Source: M0108 sp044228695
Lineage (GTDB): Bacteria > Pseudomonadota > Gammaproteobacteria > Chromatiales > Chromatiaceae
Direction of reading: 5' to 3'
DNA length: 64,000 nt
Assembly: GCA_044228695.1 (NCBI GenBank)
Contig: JBGAUK010000001.1
Span: forward strand, 1-64,000
Shown here: in pieces, positions 44,370 to 53,653 of the stretch
Numbering within the stretch: the stretch's first letter is position 1
How the letters are laid out: every line of letters begins with the position of its first letter
Made by a program: the position numbers and the translations under genes
The notes under the pieces: generated by a model
Told to the model about the DNA's origin: nothing
Seen by the model: the letters and a program-made list of their open reading frames with translations, nothing else
Database searches by the model: none

Positions 44370-44792
44370 TTTAAGCTCTCCGATCCGCGAACCGGATTTG
44401 GTTACACTTGGCGATGACAGCCGAGCGGGGAAGTTCCAAGAGAAGAACGCGGGTGCCGCGCGGAGGAGCGACGCGACTCTGGGATACTGCATCTATGGTA
44501 CAGGATATCGCAGAGGTGCCTGGGGAATGCAGCCAGCGGCGGGCTGGGGTCCAGTCTTTCTTGCCAGCACTGGCCGGCAGCCCAGTGCCGCACTGGATCC
44601 CGCTCCAGGTTATCTTGCGGGGCAGCCCTGTCGCACCGACCGCCCATCAGGAAAAATCCCCCAAGAGTCCCAGCAAGCCTCTATATTGCTAATATAAATT
44701 TTAAGTATTAAAGCAGGCTTCTGGCGCTATAATCCGCCAAAATTGTTCCCGGTGGCCGCCTCCGGTGTCCGCCCCCGTTATCAGGAAGGTCC
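44370..44792. promoter_or_regulatory. Divergent intergenic region between cas3 and aceE
   Basis: These 423 bp have no gene that I can support. The part next to aceE is AT-rich (ATATTGCTAATATAAATTTT near 44683-44703) and holds a consensus -10 TATAAT at 44728-44733 about 60 bp before the aceE start. No good -35 accompanies it. The cas-proximal side must contain the promoter of the cas operon, and I see no clear hexamers there. Confidence 0.5.
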
Positions 44793-47450
44793 ATGAGCAA
44801 CAAACCCGACATCGATCCTCAGGAGACCCAGGAGTGGCTGGACGCCCTGGAGGCGGTGCTGGAGAACGAGGGCGTGGAGCGGGCGCATTTCCTGCTCGAA
44901 AGCCTGATCGACAAGGCGCGCCGCTCGGGGGCCTATCTGCCCTTCAGCGCCAACACGGCCTATCTCAACACCATCCCCATCACCCAGCAGGAAAAGTTTC
45001 CTGGCGACCGGGCCATGGAGCGACGCATCCGCTCCTTCGTGCGCTGGAACGCCATGGCCATGGTGGTGCAGGCCAACCGCCTCTCCACGGAACTAGGCGG
45101 CCACATCTCCACCTTTGCCTCCTCGGCGACCCTGGTGGACGTGGGCTACAACCACTTTTTCAAGGCCCGCTCCAAGGATCATGGCGGCGATCTGGTGTTC
45201 TTCCAGGGCCATGCGGCGCCGGGCATCTATGCCCGCGCCTACCTGGAGGGCCGGATCAGCGAGGAGCAGCTCTACAACTTCCGCCAGGAGGTGGACGGCA
45301 ACGGCCTCTCCTCCTATCCCCACCCCTGGCTGATGCCGGACTTCTGGCAGTTCCCCACCGTCTCCATGGGGCTCGGCCCCCTCATGGCCATCTACCAGGC
45401 GCGCTTCATGCGCTATCTGCATCACCGGGGCCTGGTGAATACCGAGGGCCGCCGGGTCTGGGCCTTCCTGGGCGATGGCGAGATGGACGAGCCCGAGTCC
45501 CTGGGGGCCATCTCCCTGGCGGCGCGGGAGCGGCTGGACAACCTGGTCTTCGTGGTCAACTGCAATCTCCAGCGCCTGGACGGCCCAGTGCGCGGCAACG
45601 GTAAGATCATCCAGGAACTGGAGGCGGACTTCCGCGGCGCCGGCTGGAATGTGATCAAGGTGATCTGGGGCAGCTACTGGGACCCCCTCCTGGCCCGCGA
45701 CAAAAAGGGCCTGCTGCTCAAACGCATGGAGGAGTGCCTGGACGGCGATTACCAAGCCTACAAGGCCAAGGGCGGCGCCTACACCCGCAAGCACTTCTTC
45801 GGCAAGTACCCGGAACTGGCGGACATGGTCGCCTCCCTGACGGACGAGGACATCTGGCGCCTCAATCGCGGTGGCCACGACCCCATCAAGGTATATGCCG
45901 CCTACCAGGCCGCGGTCAAGCATAAAGGCCAGCCGACGGTGATCCTGGCCAAGACGGTCAAGGGTTATGGCATGGGGGTGGCCGGGGAGGGCATGAATAT
46001 CACCCATTCCCAGAAGAAGATGGGTGAGGCGGCCCTCAAGGCCTTCCGTGACCGCTTCAACATCCCGATTCCGGACGACCGGATCGGCGAGGCGCCCTTC
46101 TACATGCCCGCCATGGATAGCGAGGAACTCAAGTACCTGCAGGAGCGGCGCGAGGCCTTGGGCGGCTATCTGCCGGCCCGGATCGAGTCCGCCCCGCGCC
46201 TGGAGACGCCGGCTTTGGAGTTCTTCAAGCCCCTGCTGGAGGGCTCCGGCGACAAGGAGATGTCCACCACCATGGCCCTGGTGCGCATCCTCTCCCTCAT
46301 CCTGCGCGACAAGACCCTGGGCAAGCGGGTGGTGCCCATCGTCCCGGACGAGGCCCGCACCTTCGGCATGGAGGGCATGTTCCGCCAGCTCGGCATCTAC
46401 TCCTCCGTCGGCCAGCTCTACGAGCCGGTGGACGCCGACCAGGTCATGTCCTATCGGGAGGATAAGCAGGGGCAGATCCTGGAGGAAGGCATCAACGAGG
46501 CCGGGGCCATGTCGTCCTGGATCGCCGCCGCCACCGCCTACGCCAACCACGGCGAGGCCATGGTCCCCTTCTATATCTTCTACTCCATGTTCGGCTTCCA
46601 GCGCATCGGCGACCTGGCCTGGGCGGCGGGGGACATGCGGGCCCGGGGCTTCCTCATCGGCGCCACCGCCGGGCGCACCACCCTGGCCGGCGAGGGGCTC
46701 CAGCATCAGGACGGCCACAGCCCCCTGGTGGCCTCGACCATCCCCAACTGCGTTACCTATGACCCCGCCTACGGCTACGAGCTGGCGGTCATCATCCAGG
46801 ACGGCCTGCGGCGCCTGTTCCAGGAGCAGGAGACTCGCTTCTACTACCTGACCGCCATGAACGAGAACTATGTCCAGCCGGCCATGCCCGCGGGCGCCGA
46901 GGAGGGCATCCTGCGGGGCCTCTACCGGGTACGGACGGCGGCCGACGAGGGCGACTTGCGGGTCCAGTTGCTCGGCTCCGGCGCCATTTTGCGCGAGGTT
47001 CTGGCGGCGGCGGACCTGCTGGAGGCGGACTTCGGCGTCCTGGCGGATGTCTGGAGCGTAACCAGCTTCAATGAACTCAAGCGCGACGGGGTCGATGTGG
47101 AGCGCTGGAACATGCTCCATCCGACCGCGAGCCCCCGGCAATGCTACGTCAACGAGCAACTGGCGGGCGCCCCGGGGCCCGTCATCGCCGCCACCGACTA
47201 TGTCCGGGCTTACGCCGAACAGATCCGGCCTTACCTCGCACAGCCTTATCAGGTGTTGGGCACCGATGGCTTCGGGCGGAGCGATATGCGTAGCCAACTG
47301 CGCCGCTTCTTCGAGGTGAATCGCGGCTACATCGCGGTAACCGCCCTCAAGGCCCTAGCGGACGAGGGCGAGATCCCCGCCAGCCGGGTCCAGGAGGCCA
47401 TCGACAAGTACCGCATCGATCCGGAAAAGCCCAATCCGGCGACGGTCTGA
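44793..47450 (+). CDS. aceE: Pyruvate dehydrogenase E1 component (homodimeric)
   Basis: The 885-aa E1 decarboxylates pyruvate with thiamine diphosphate and acetylates the E2 lipoyl group. Landmarks are YLPFSANTAYLNTIPITQQE, GGHISTFASSATLVDVGYNH, the ThDP motif GDGEMDEPES...NLQRLDGPV starting at about residue 227, and FGMEGMFRQLGIYS. The length matches gammaproteobacterial AceE. AGGAAGG precedes the ATG. aceF follows after 54 bp. No pdhR is adjacent, and no E3 (lpd) gene is in the window. Confidence 0.98.
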   Translation: MSNKPDIDPQETQEWLDALEAVLENEGVERAHFLLESLIDKARRSGAYLPFSANTAYLNTIPITQQEKFPGDRAMERRIRSFVRWNAMAMVVQANRLSTELGGHISTFASSATLVDVGYNHFFKARSKDHGGDLVFFQGHAAPGIYARAYLEGRISEEQLYNFRQEVDGNGLSSYPHPWLMPDFWQFPTVSMGLGPLMAIYQARFMRYLHHRGLVNTEGRRVWAFLGDGEMDEPESLGAISLAARERLDNLVFVVNCNLQRLDGPVRGNGKIIQELEADFRGAGWNVIKVIWGSYWDPLLARDKKGLLLKRMEECLDGDYQAYKAKGGAYTRKHFFGKYPELADMVASLTDEDIWRLNRGGHDPIKVYAAYQAAVKHKGQPTVILAKTVKGYGMGVAGEGMNITHSQKKMGEAALKAFRDRFNIPIPDDRIGEAPFYMPAMDSEELKYLQERREALGGYLPARIESAPRLETPALEFFKPLLEGSGDKEMSTTMALVRILSLILRDKTLGKRVVPIVPDEARTFGMEGMFRQLGIYSSVGQLYEPVDADQVMSYREDKQGQILEEGINEAGAMSSWIAAATAYANHGEAMVPFYIFYSMFGFQRIGDLAWAAGDMRARGFLIGATAGRTTLAGEGLQHQDGHSPLVASTIPNCVTYDPAYGYELAVIIQDGLRRLFQEQETRFYYLTAMNENYVQPAMPAGAEEGILRGLYRVRTAADEGDLRVQLLGSGAILREVLAAADLLEADFGVLADVWSVTSFNELKRDGVDVERWNMLHPTASPRQCYVNEQLAGAPGPVIAATDYVRAYAEQIRPYLAQPYQVLGTDGFGRSDMRSQLRRFFEVNRGYIAVTALKALADEGEIPASRVQEAIDKYRIDPEKPNPATV

Positions 47451-47504
47451 CGCAAGGGGACGAGGTGGATAAGGCGGGACTGTGCGGCTTGGGGAGAATG
47501 CGAC

Positions 47505-49016
47505 GTGCCAACAATTCATGAAGTGACACTGCCCGACATCGGCGACTTCGCCGATGTCGAAATCATCGAGATCCTGGTGGCCCCCGGCGACCGGGTGGAG
47601 CCGGAGCAATCCCTGCTCACCCTGGAGAGCGATAAGGCGACCATGGACATCCCCGCCCCCCGGGGTGGAGAGGTGCGGGAGATCAAGGTCGCCCTCGGCC
47701 AGAAGCTGAACCCCGGCGACCTGATTCTGCTGCTGGAGGTGGGCGAGGAGACGGGTGGTTCAGCGGCACCCCCTCTCCCCAGCCCTCCCCCGCTAGGGGG
47801 GAGGGGGAATCCCGAGACAGGAGCCGGCGCGACTGACGCGGAGCGGCCATCGGCGCCTGACCAGACGGCGGCCACCTTCGGGGCCGCGTCACAGGTCTTG
47901 ACCCAGGACGCGACCGGGGTAGCCTCTCTCCCCCTCTCCCCAGCCCTCCCCCGCCAGGGGGGAGGGGGCAAGGATGAAGAAGCCGCGGACTACCTGGCCC
48001 TGGCCGCGAGTCCCGCACCAGCGGCACGAGCCCCCGGCGAGGTCGAGCGTCGCCTGGCTCCGGTGCTGCCCCGCCCCGAGGAACTGGCGGCCCTCGCCAA
48101 GGGCCGCAAGACCCACGCCAGCCCCGGGGTGCGCCGCTTCGCCCGGGAGTTGGGCGTCGATCTGACCTTCGTCAAGGGTTCGGGGCTCAAGGGCCGGGTC
48201 CTCAAGGAGGACGTGCAGGGGTACGTCAAGCAGACCCTGACCCAGGGGGTGGCGGCGCCCACCGCCAGCACCCTGCCCTTCGCTCTGCCGCCCGCCCCCG
48301 AGGTCGACTTCGCCAAGTTCGGCCCCGTGGAGATCCGGGAACTCTCACGGATTCAGAAGCTGAGTGGCCGGCACCTGCATCGCGCCTGGCTCTCGGTGCC
48401 ACACGTAACCCAATTCGACGAGGCGGACATTACCGAGTTGGAGGACTTCCGCAAGGCACAACAGGCGGCCACGAAGGCGGATGGTATCAAGCTCACCTTC
48501 CTGCCCTTTCTGCTCAAGGCCGTCGCCACCGCCTTGAACCGCATGCCCAACTTCAAATCCTCCCTGACGCCCGACGGCGAGGGGCTGGTGATGAAGCACT
48601 ACACCCATATTGGCGTCGCGGTGGAAACCCCCCGGGGCCTGGTGGTCCCGGTCGTCCGTAACGTGGACAAGAAGGGCATCCAGGATCTGGCTCGGGAGTT
48701 AATGGACCTGGGCGGCAAGGCCCGGGACGGCAAGCTGCTGCCCGGCGACATGCAGGGCGGTTGCTTCTCCATCTCCAGCCTGGGGGGCATTGGTGGCACC
48801 GCCTTCACCCCCATCGTCAATGCCCCCGAGGTCGCCATCCTCGGCGTCTCCCGCGCCAGCCTCAAGCCGGTCTGGCAGGGCACCGCCTTCGTCCCCCGCC
48901 TCATGCTGCCCCTGTCCCTTTCCTACGACCACCGCGTCATCGACGGCGCCGAGGGGGCGCGCTTCACCCGCCTGCTGGGCGACTTGCTGGGGGATATCCG
49001 ACGCCTGCTGCTGTAA
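47505..49016 (+). CDS. aceF: Pyruvate dehydrogenase E2, dihydrolipoyl acetyltransferase
   Basis: This 503-aa E2 starts at GTG 47505, 8 nt behind GGGGAG. It has one lipoyl domain (about 1-78, lipoylated Lys44 in ESDKATMDI), a long Pro/Ala/Gly linker (about 80-200), a peripheral-subunit-binding domain (about 203-240, ASPGVRRFARELGVDL) and the acetyltransferase domain with SYDHRVIDGAEGARF (His476). E. coli AceF has three lipoyl domains, and this form has one. The linker is partly encoded by two copies of a GC-rich palindromic repeat (see separate entries), an unusual origin for the spacer. Confidence 0.97.
   Translation: MPTIHEVTLPDIGDFADVEIIEILVAPGDRVEPEQSLLTLESDKATMDIPAPRGGEVREIKVALGQKLNPGDLILLLEVGEETGGSAAPPLPSPPPLGGRGNPETGAGATDAERPSAPDQTAATFGAASQVLTQDATGVASLPLSPALPRQGGGGKDEEAADYLALAASPAPAARAPGEVERRLAPVLPRPEELAALAKGRKTHASPGVRRFARELGVDLTFVKGSGLKGRVLKEDVQGYVKQTLTQGVAAPTASTLPFALPPAPEVDFAKFGPVEIRELSRIQKLSGRHLHRAWLSVPHVTQFDEADITELEDFRKAQQAATKADGIKLTFLPFLLKAVATALNRMPNFKSSLTPDGEGLVMKHYTHIGVAVETPRGLVVPVVRNVDKKGIQDLARELMDLGGKARDGKLLPGDMQGGCFSISSLGGIGGTAFTPIVNAPEVAILGVSRASLKPVWQGTAFVPRLMLPLSLSYDHRVIDGAEGARFTRLLGDLLGDIRRLLL
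47771..47807. repeat. GC-rich palindromic repeat, copy 1, inside aceF
   Basis: A 37-bp element of the form CCCTCTCCCC-AGCCCTCCCCCGC-n-AGGGGGGAGGGGG folds back on itself. It is read in frame as PLPSPPPLGGRG in the E2 linker. It is 36/37 identical to copy 2. Confidence 0.85.
47932..47968. repeat. GC-rich palindromic repeat, copy 2, inside aceF
   Basis: This element starts 161 bp after copy 1 and is read in a different frame of the repeat, as PLSPALPRQGGGG, but in frame with aceF. Confidence 0.85.
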
Positions 49017-49244
49017 GGCCTCCTAACTCATCCATACCCCGGCCCTGTCCACTCGCCAGCCCATCGCAGGAGGGCCGGATGGGGGCTGGCGGGGGTGTCG
49101 ACAGCAGGGATGCTGTCGCCAAGCCTACAGGGATGTATTCACGGCGCCCCCCGCCAGACACCAGCCGGCCCGGGAAACCGAAAGGTATATTGGGTATATC
49201 GGCATGGTCCAATCGATGGCCGCGCGGGCCGCAACGGGCCTCGC

Positions 49245-49250
49245 TATAAT
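49245..49250 (+). promoter_or_regulatory. Consensus -10 element upstream of ubiC
   Basis: TATAAT at 49245-49250 would place the transcript start near 49257, about 33 bases before the proposed GTG. The -35 region at 17 bp spacing (CGCGCG) is not recognisable. The region 49017-49244 holds no gene. Confidence 0.5.
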
Positions 49251-49289
49251 CCCTGGCCATTGCGACCCCCAGCCAGGCCCATACCTCAC

Positions 49290-49880
49290 GTGGTCGAGCG
49301 TTATTACGATAAATCTGCCCTGTCGGAGGAGGCCAACCGCTTTCGCACCGAGGGCTTTCTGCGCGACGGCGCCCTGACCCGGGCCTGCGGTCGGCGTCTG
49401 CCCCTGGCCGAACTGCCCCCTTTCCTGCGCGCCCTGCTGGTGACCGACGGCACCGTCACCAAAATCCTGGAGGCCTACTTCTGGGAGCCGGTGGAGGTGC
49501 GCACCCTGGAGCAGGATTTCTGGACAGCCGAACGCCCCGTGGACTGGCTGGGGGTCGGGGCCGGGGACAAGATACTGATTCGCCTGGCCCACTTGCAGGG
49601 GATCGATAGCGGCAGAAGCTACGCCGAGGCCTTTTCGGTCATCCGCGCCGACCTGATCCCGGCGGCCTTTCGCCAGCGCCTCATCGACCGCGAGATCGGG
49701 ATCGGCGTCCTGATCCGGGACAGTGGCCTGGAGAGTTATCGCGAGGTCATGGAGATCGGCATTGATCATCCCGACCCCGGCGAAGAGCGTGTTTTTCGCA
49801 CCTACCGCATCATTATCGCCGGGGCGCCGGTCATTCTCATTACCGAGAGCTTTCCGCTGGCGCTCTACGCCGGGGCCTGA
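49290..49880 (+). CDS. ubiC: Chorismate lyase (UbiC/DUF98 family)
   Basis: This protein of about 196 aa is of the chorismate pyruvate-lyase type. Landmarks are LLVTDGTVTKILEAYFWEPV, the following VRTLEQDFW, the stretch around RAHLIP-like IRADLIPAAFRQRL, and FRTYRIIIAGAPVILITESF near the end. Chorismate lyase makes 4-hydroxybenzoate for ubiquinone or related headgroups. No ATG is available near the conserved start, so GTG 49290 (MVERYYDKSALSEE) is proposed. TTG 49260 is the alternative. The match is to the broader DUF98 family, so an activity on another substrate is possible. Confidence 0.7.
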   Translation: MVERYYDKSALSEEANRFRTEGFLRDGALTRACGRRLPLAELPPFLRALLVTDGTVTKILEAYFWEPVEVRTLEQDFWTAERPVDWLGVGAGDKILIRLAHLQGIDSGRSYAEAFSVIRADLIPAAFRQRLIDREIGIGVLIRDSGLESYREVMEIGIDHPDPGEERVFRTYRIIIAGAPVILITESFPLALYAGA

Positions 49881-50013
49881 AGGCGGCTTGCCCAGCGGAG
49901 CGGAAATCCGTAGTCTTGGCATGACTTGCCGACGGCAGCCCCGGACGCCCGCCGGGCGCCGCGCCTCTGCCCGTCCGCCCCATTCCGGCCATTCAATTCA
50001 GACAGGACTCGCG

Positions 50014-50676
50014 ATGGATACCAGCCTCGACACCGCCCGCTTCAACATGGTCCAGCAACAGATCCGCCCCTGGGGCGTCAACGACAACCGGGTGCTGGAA
50101 ACCCTGGCCGCTATCCCCCGCGAGCGCTTCGTCCCCGCGGCCTATCGCGGCCTGGCCTATGCCGACATTGAGATCCCCCTGGGCCAGGGCCAGACCATGC
50201 TCGCCCCCAAGATCGTCGCCCGCCTCCTGCAAGCCCTGTCCATCGCCGCCGATGACCGCATCCTGGAGATCGGCACGGGGAGCGGCTATCTCACCGCCTG
50301 CCTCAGCCACCTGGGCGACGCCGTCATCAGCCTGGAGATCGACCCGGACCTGGCCGCCCTAGCGCGCCAGAATCTGGCCGAGGTGGAACCCCGCCGGCTG
50401 GAGATACGGGAAGGCGACGGCCTCGCCGTCCATATCGATGGTGGACCCTTCGACGTCATCGCGGTCACCGGCTCCCTGCCCGACGCCAGTGCCCTGGCGG
50501 GCTTGGAGGCCCAACTCGCACCCCACGGCCGCCTCTTCGCCATCATCGGCCTGGAACCGGCTATGGAGGCGACCCTGGTCATCCATGGCCCCGAGGGCTT
50601 CAGCCGCAAGTCGCTGTTCGAGACCTCGGTCCCGGCCCTGGCTAAGGCACCGGAGCCGGAACGCTTCGTTTTTTAG
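50014..50676 (+). CDS. Protein-L-isoaspartate O-methyltransferase family protein
   Basis: The 220-aa protein has a PCMT-like N-terminus (FNMVQQQIRPWGVNDNRVLE, IPRERFVPAAYRGLAYAD) and the SAM-binding motif ILEIGTGSGYLTACLSHLG (about 83-101), then GPFDVIAVTGSLPD. This subtype, with Q-Q-I-R-P-W and without the usual 'TV-S-QP' loop, often replaces classical Pcm in gammaproteobacteria. Canonical PCMT repairs isoaspartyl residues, and the activity of this subtype is less certain. The ATG at 50014 has AGGA upstream. Confidence 0.85.
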   Translation: MDTSLDTARFNMVQQQIRPWGVNDNRVLETLAAIPRERFVPAAYRGLAYADIEIPLGQGQTMLAPKIVARLLQALSIAADDRILEIGTGSGYLTACLSHLGDAVISLEIDPDLAALARQNLAEVEPRRLEIREGDGLAVHIDGGPFDVIAVTGSLPDASALAGLEAQLAPHGRLFAIIGLEPAMEATLVIHGPEGFSRKSLFETSVPALAKAPEPERFVF

Positions 50677-50705
50677 ACCGCCGCCCTCTTGCGTTGCCCC
50701 TTTTA

Positions 50706-50719
50706 TTGACAATAGTCAA
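50706..50719. promoter_or_regulatory. FNR/FixK-type binding site
   Basis: TTGAC-AATA-GTCAA is a perfect palindrome that fits the FNR/FixK family consensus TTGA(T/C)-N4-(A/G)TCAA. A -10-like AATAAT sits at 50742-50747. With a start near 50754 the site centre is at -41.5, the class II activator position. It probably gives anaerobic induction of the molybdo-enzyme operon that follows. Confidence 0.7.
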
Positions 50720-50869
50720 CGATTCTCTGTCATGATTCGGTAATAATCCGTCCAGGATGGAGCTTGTCTCCATCCCTCCGCTCGATGCTGTATCAGGGCG
50801 ACCCACCATAAAAAAAGAACCCGGTCGCCGTATATCCCGGGCAGCATCCCCCCAGAGGAGTTTCCCGCC

Positions 50870-53641
50870 ATGGCCTGGAGCCTACCGCGTCTGTCTCGTC
50901 GTGCCTTTCTGAAATCCAGCGGTTACGGAACCGCTGGTCTTGGTCTGCTTTCTCCCCTCTCGACCCTGGTGACCCAAGCCCTCGCAGCCGATGATGAGGT
51001 GAAGGAGGAGGTGAGCTATAGCATCTGCAATTTCTGCTCTTCGCTCTGCAACCTGCGCGTCACCACCCATACCAAGGGCGGCGACAAGCGCATTGTCAAG
51101 CTGGACGGCAATCCTAATTCAACACTCAATCGGGGCAAGATCTGCGCCCGTGGCCAGGCGGGACTGCGCCAGACCTACGATAGCGACCGCATCAAGACCC
51201 CCCTAATCCGGGTCGAGGGTAGCAAACGCGGGGAGTACAAATTCCGCCAGGCCAGTTGGGAAGAGGCCTGGGACTACATCGCCAAAAAACAGGCCGCCGC
51301 CCAGATCAAACCCTGGGAGTGGACCATGGTGGGTGGCTGGACCTCCTGCGTCTTCTACATGAACTGGGCGGTGCCCTTCGCCATGGCCAACGAGGTGCCC
51401 AACATCGTGGCCTCACCCATGCAGCACTGCGTCACCACGGGTCACCTGGGCACGGATCTGGTCACGGGCAACTTCAACATCCATGACGAGGTGCTGCCGG
51501 ACTTCGACCACGCCAAGTACATCCTGCTGGTGGGGAACAACGCCTCGATCGGTGCCGTGTCTACCTGCCGCATGGTGCGCTTCGCCCAAGGCCGTAAGAA
51601 TGGCGCCAAGATCGTGGCCCTGGACCCCCGCTGCTCGGAGACCGCCGCCAAGGCGGACGAGTGGATTCAGATCCGCCCCGGTACCGATCTGGCCTTCATG
51701 CTGGCGCTGATGCGCATCCTGATGCAGGAGGAGCTTTACGATGCCGACTTCCTCCGGCGTCACACCAACCTGCCCTTTCTCATGACCCAGGACGATCAGG
51801 GCGACTGGCAACTGGTGACGGACGCGGAGGGCAGACCCCTGGCGGTGGAAGAGGACACCGGCAACCCGCGCACCCTGAAGAAATTCAGCAACCAAAACCA
51901 CAAGGACCACGAAGGCCGCACCTTCACGCCAGGTCTCCAGGTCCCACCGGGCTTTAGCCTTGAGGGTCGGCCGGTCAAGACGGTCTTCCAGGTCCAGCTG
52001 GAGGAACTCGCCCCCTATACCGCCGAGTGGGCGGCGGAGATCACCGGGATTACCGCGGAGACCATCACCCGTATCGCCCATGAGTTTGGCAACACGCGCC
52101 CCGCCATCGTCGACCCAGGTTGGCATGGGGCCCGTTTCGGCAACATCATGATGCTGCGGCGGGTACAGGCCATGGTCCAGGCCCTCATCGGCGGTATCGA
52201 CTCGGTGGGTGGCTGGATGAATTCCGGCGAAGTCCACCACAAGGCCCACCTGATGTACCAGGCCATGGAGGAGGGCTATGAGATGGGCGCGCCCCTCGCT
52301 AATCTCGCTGGCATGGCCTTTGCCAAGATGGTGATCGGTGCCGTGTCCCAGGGCGATAATTTTTCCCATGGCAAACCGGGTTTTGCCTGGGCCTGGAATG
52401 CCCAGGAAAAGGCGGCTGGCCGCTTCAACGTGGCCCTGCCGGTGATGACCGATTCGGGCCTGCGCGAATCGGTGGAGGCCAAGCTCCAGTTCAAGGGCGA
52501 GCCTTACCTGACCCGCGCCTTCATCATCAATGCCGCTAATCCGGTCCGACACTATTATCCCGACAGCTACTGGAAGGAGACCCTTAGCCATCCGAACGTG
52601 GCCCTGGTGGTCATGGTGGAGGTGCTGCCCTCCGATACGGCCCCTTACGCGGACGTGATCCTGCCTAACACCACCTATCTCGAACGGGATGAGCCCACCC
52701 TGTACGGCAATGGGGTAAACCACGATCTCGCCCTGACCACCCGCTATGCCGCCATCGAGCCCCTCTATGACACCGAGGAAACCGCTGACATCCTCCTGAA
52801 GATGACCGAGGTCATCAGTGGCAACCGGGATGGTTTTCTCGACTGGGTGGAGAAGCTCACCGGGCTCAAGGCCGCGCCGGTCAAGGAGGCCTACGCGGAA
52901 CTCCAAAAGACCCGGAAGAAGGGCGCCTTTGCCGCCGCCTGCCGCCGGGTCTCCTTTGCCCAAACCGCGGCGCGACTTGGCACCACCCCCGAGGCGATCG
53001 ATGCGATCCTACGTGACAAGGGGGTTTATCTGGAGGAAAGGAAAGAAAAAATCCTCGACCAATGGAGTATGCCACGGCGCATGCCGGTACCCACCGACAG
53101 CGGCCGGGTGGAGTTCTACAGTGGACTGATGCGCAGCCTGCGCGATGGGGGCCACACCGAAGCGAACTTCAGTGTCCTGGCGACCTGGATCCCGCCGGAA
53201 TACCGGGATGGCGAGCCCGCGACGATAGCCCTGGAGGCCGATGAATTTTTCTTCGCCTACGGCAAGACCCCTACCGTCTCCCACGGCTCCACCAACAGCA
53301 ACAACCCGGTGCTGGCGGGCATCAATCAGTTCAAGCGAGATATTTACAAGGGCGTCTGGATACACCCCGAGCGGGCGGCCAGGCTGCACATCAACAACGG
53401 CGATCCGATCCGGCTCACCAACGCCAAGTCGGGGCAGGTCACTGGCGGACATGCCCACATCACGCGCCTGGTGCATCCCGATACCCTCTTTGTTTACTCC
53501 TCCTTCGGGGTCGAAAACAAGGCGCTATCCCGAACCCACGGCGATGGCACGGCCACCAACAAACTGATCCCCTACCAGGTCGAGCCGGTGGTGGCGGGTT
53601 TCCGCTCCCAGGAGTTCACGATCCGGGTAGCCAAGGTTTAA
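50870..53641 (+). CDS. Tat-exported molybdopterin oxidoreductase, PsrA/PhsA-type catalytic subunit
   Basis: This 923-aa subunit has a Tat signal (LSRRAFLKSSG, cleavage near residue 40). The N-terminal [4Fe-4S] motif has Cys53, Cys56, Cys60 and Cys92 (ICNFCSSLC...ICARGQAGLRQTYD). A probable Mo-ligand Cys187 lies in ASPMQHCVTTGHLG. The conserved DMSO-reductase-family body contains IVALDPRCSETAAKADEW and DVILPNTTYLERDEPT. With its FeS and NrfD partners it forms a periplasmic membrane-anchored complex on sulfur compounds (polysulfide, thiosulfate) or possibly arsenic (Arr/Arx). It is longer than PsrA (about 760 aa), so the substrate remains open. An FNR-type site lies upstream. Confidence 0.88.
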   Translation: MAWSLPRLSRRAFLKSSGYGTAGLGLLSPLSTLVTQALAADDEVKEEVSYSICNFCSSLCNLRVTTHTKGGDKRIVKLDGNPNSTLNRGKICARGQAGLRQTYDSDRIKTPLIRVEGSKRGEYKFRQASWEEAWDYIAKKQAAAQIKPWEWTMVGGWTSCVFYMNWAVPFAMANEVPNIVASPMQHCVTTGHLGTDLVTGNFNIHDEVLPDFDHAKYILLVGNNASIGAVSTCRMVRFAQGRKNGAKIVALDPRCSETAAKADEWIQIRPGTDLAFMLALMRILMQEELYDADFLRRHTNLPFLMTQDDQGDWQLVTDAEGRPLAVEEDTGNPRTLKKFSNQNHKDHEGRTFTPGLQVPPGFSLEGRPVKTVFQVQLEELAPYTAEWAAEITGITAETITRIAHEFGNTRPAIVDPGWHGARFGNIMMLRRVQAMVQALIGGIDSVGGWMNSGEVHHKAHLMYQAMEEGYEMGAPLANLAGMAFAKMVIGAVSQGDNFSHGKPGFAWAWNAQEKAAGRFNVALPVMTDSGLRESVEAKLQFKGEPYLTRAFIINAANPVRHYYPDSYWKETLSHPNVALVVMVEVLPSDTAPYADVILPNTTYLERDEPTLYGNGVNHDLALTTRYAAIEPLYDTEETADILLKMTEVISGNRDGFLDWVEKLTGLKAAPVKEAYAELQKTRKKGAFAAACRRVSFAQTAARLGTTPEAIDAILRDKGVYLEERKEKILDQWSMPRRMPVPTDSGRVEFYSGLMRSLRDGGHTEANFSVLATWIPPEYRDGEPATIALEADEFFFAYGKTPTVSHGSTNSNNPVLAGINQFKRDIYKGVWIHPERAARLHINNGDPIRLTNAKSGQVTGGHAHITRLVHPDTLFVYSSFGVENKALSRTHGDGTATNKLIPYQVEPVVAGFRSQEFTIRVAKV

Positions 53642-53653
53642 GGAGGAAAGACA

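Noticed and set aside
45093..47297. A 734-codon minus-strand open frame opposite aceE
   Set aside because: aceE is unmistakable in the plus frame; the antisense product is His/Gly/Leu-rich without recognisable motifs.
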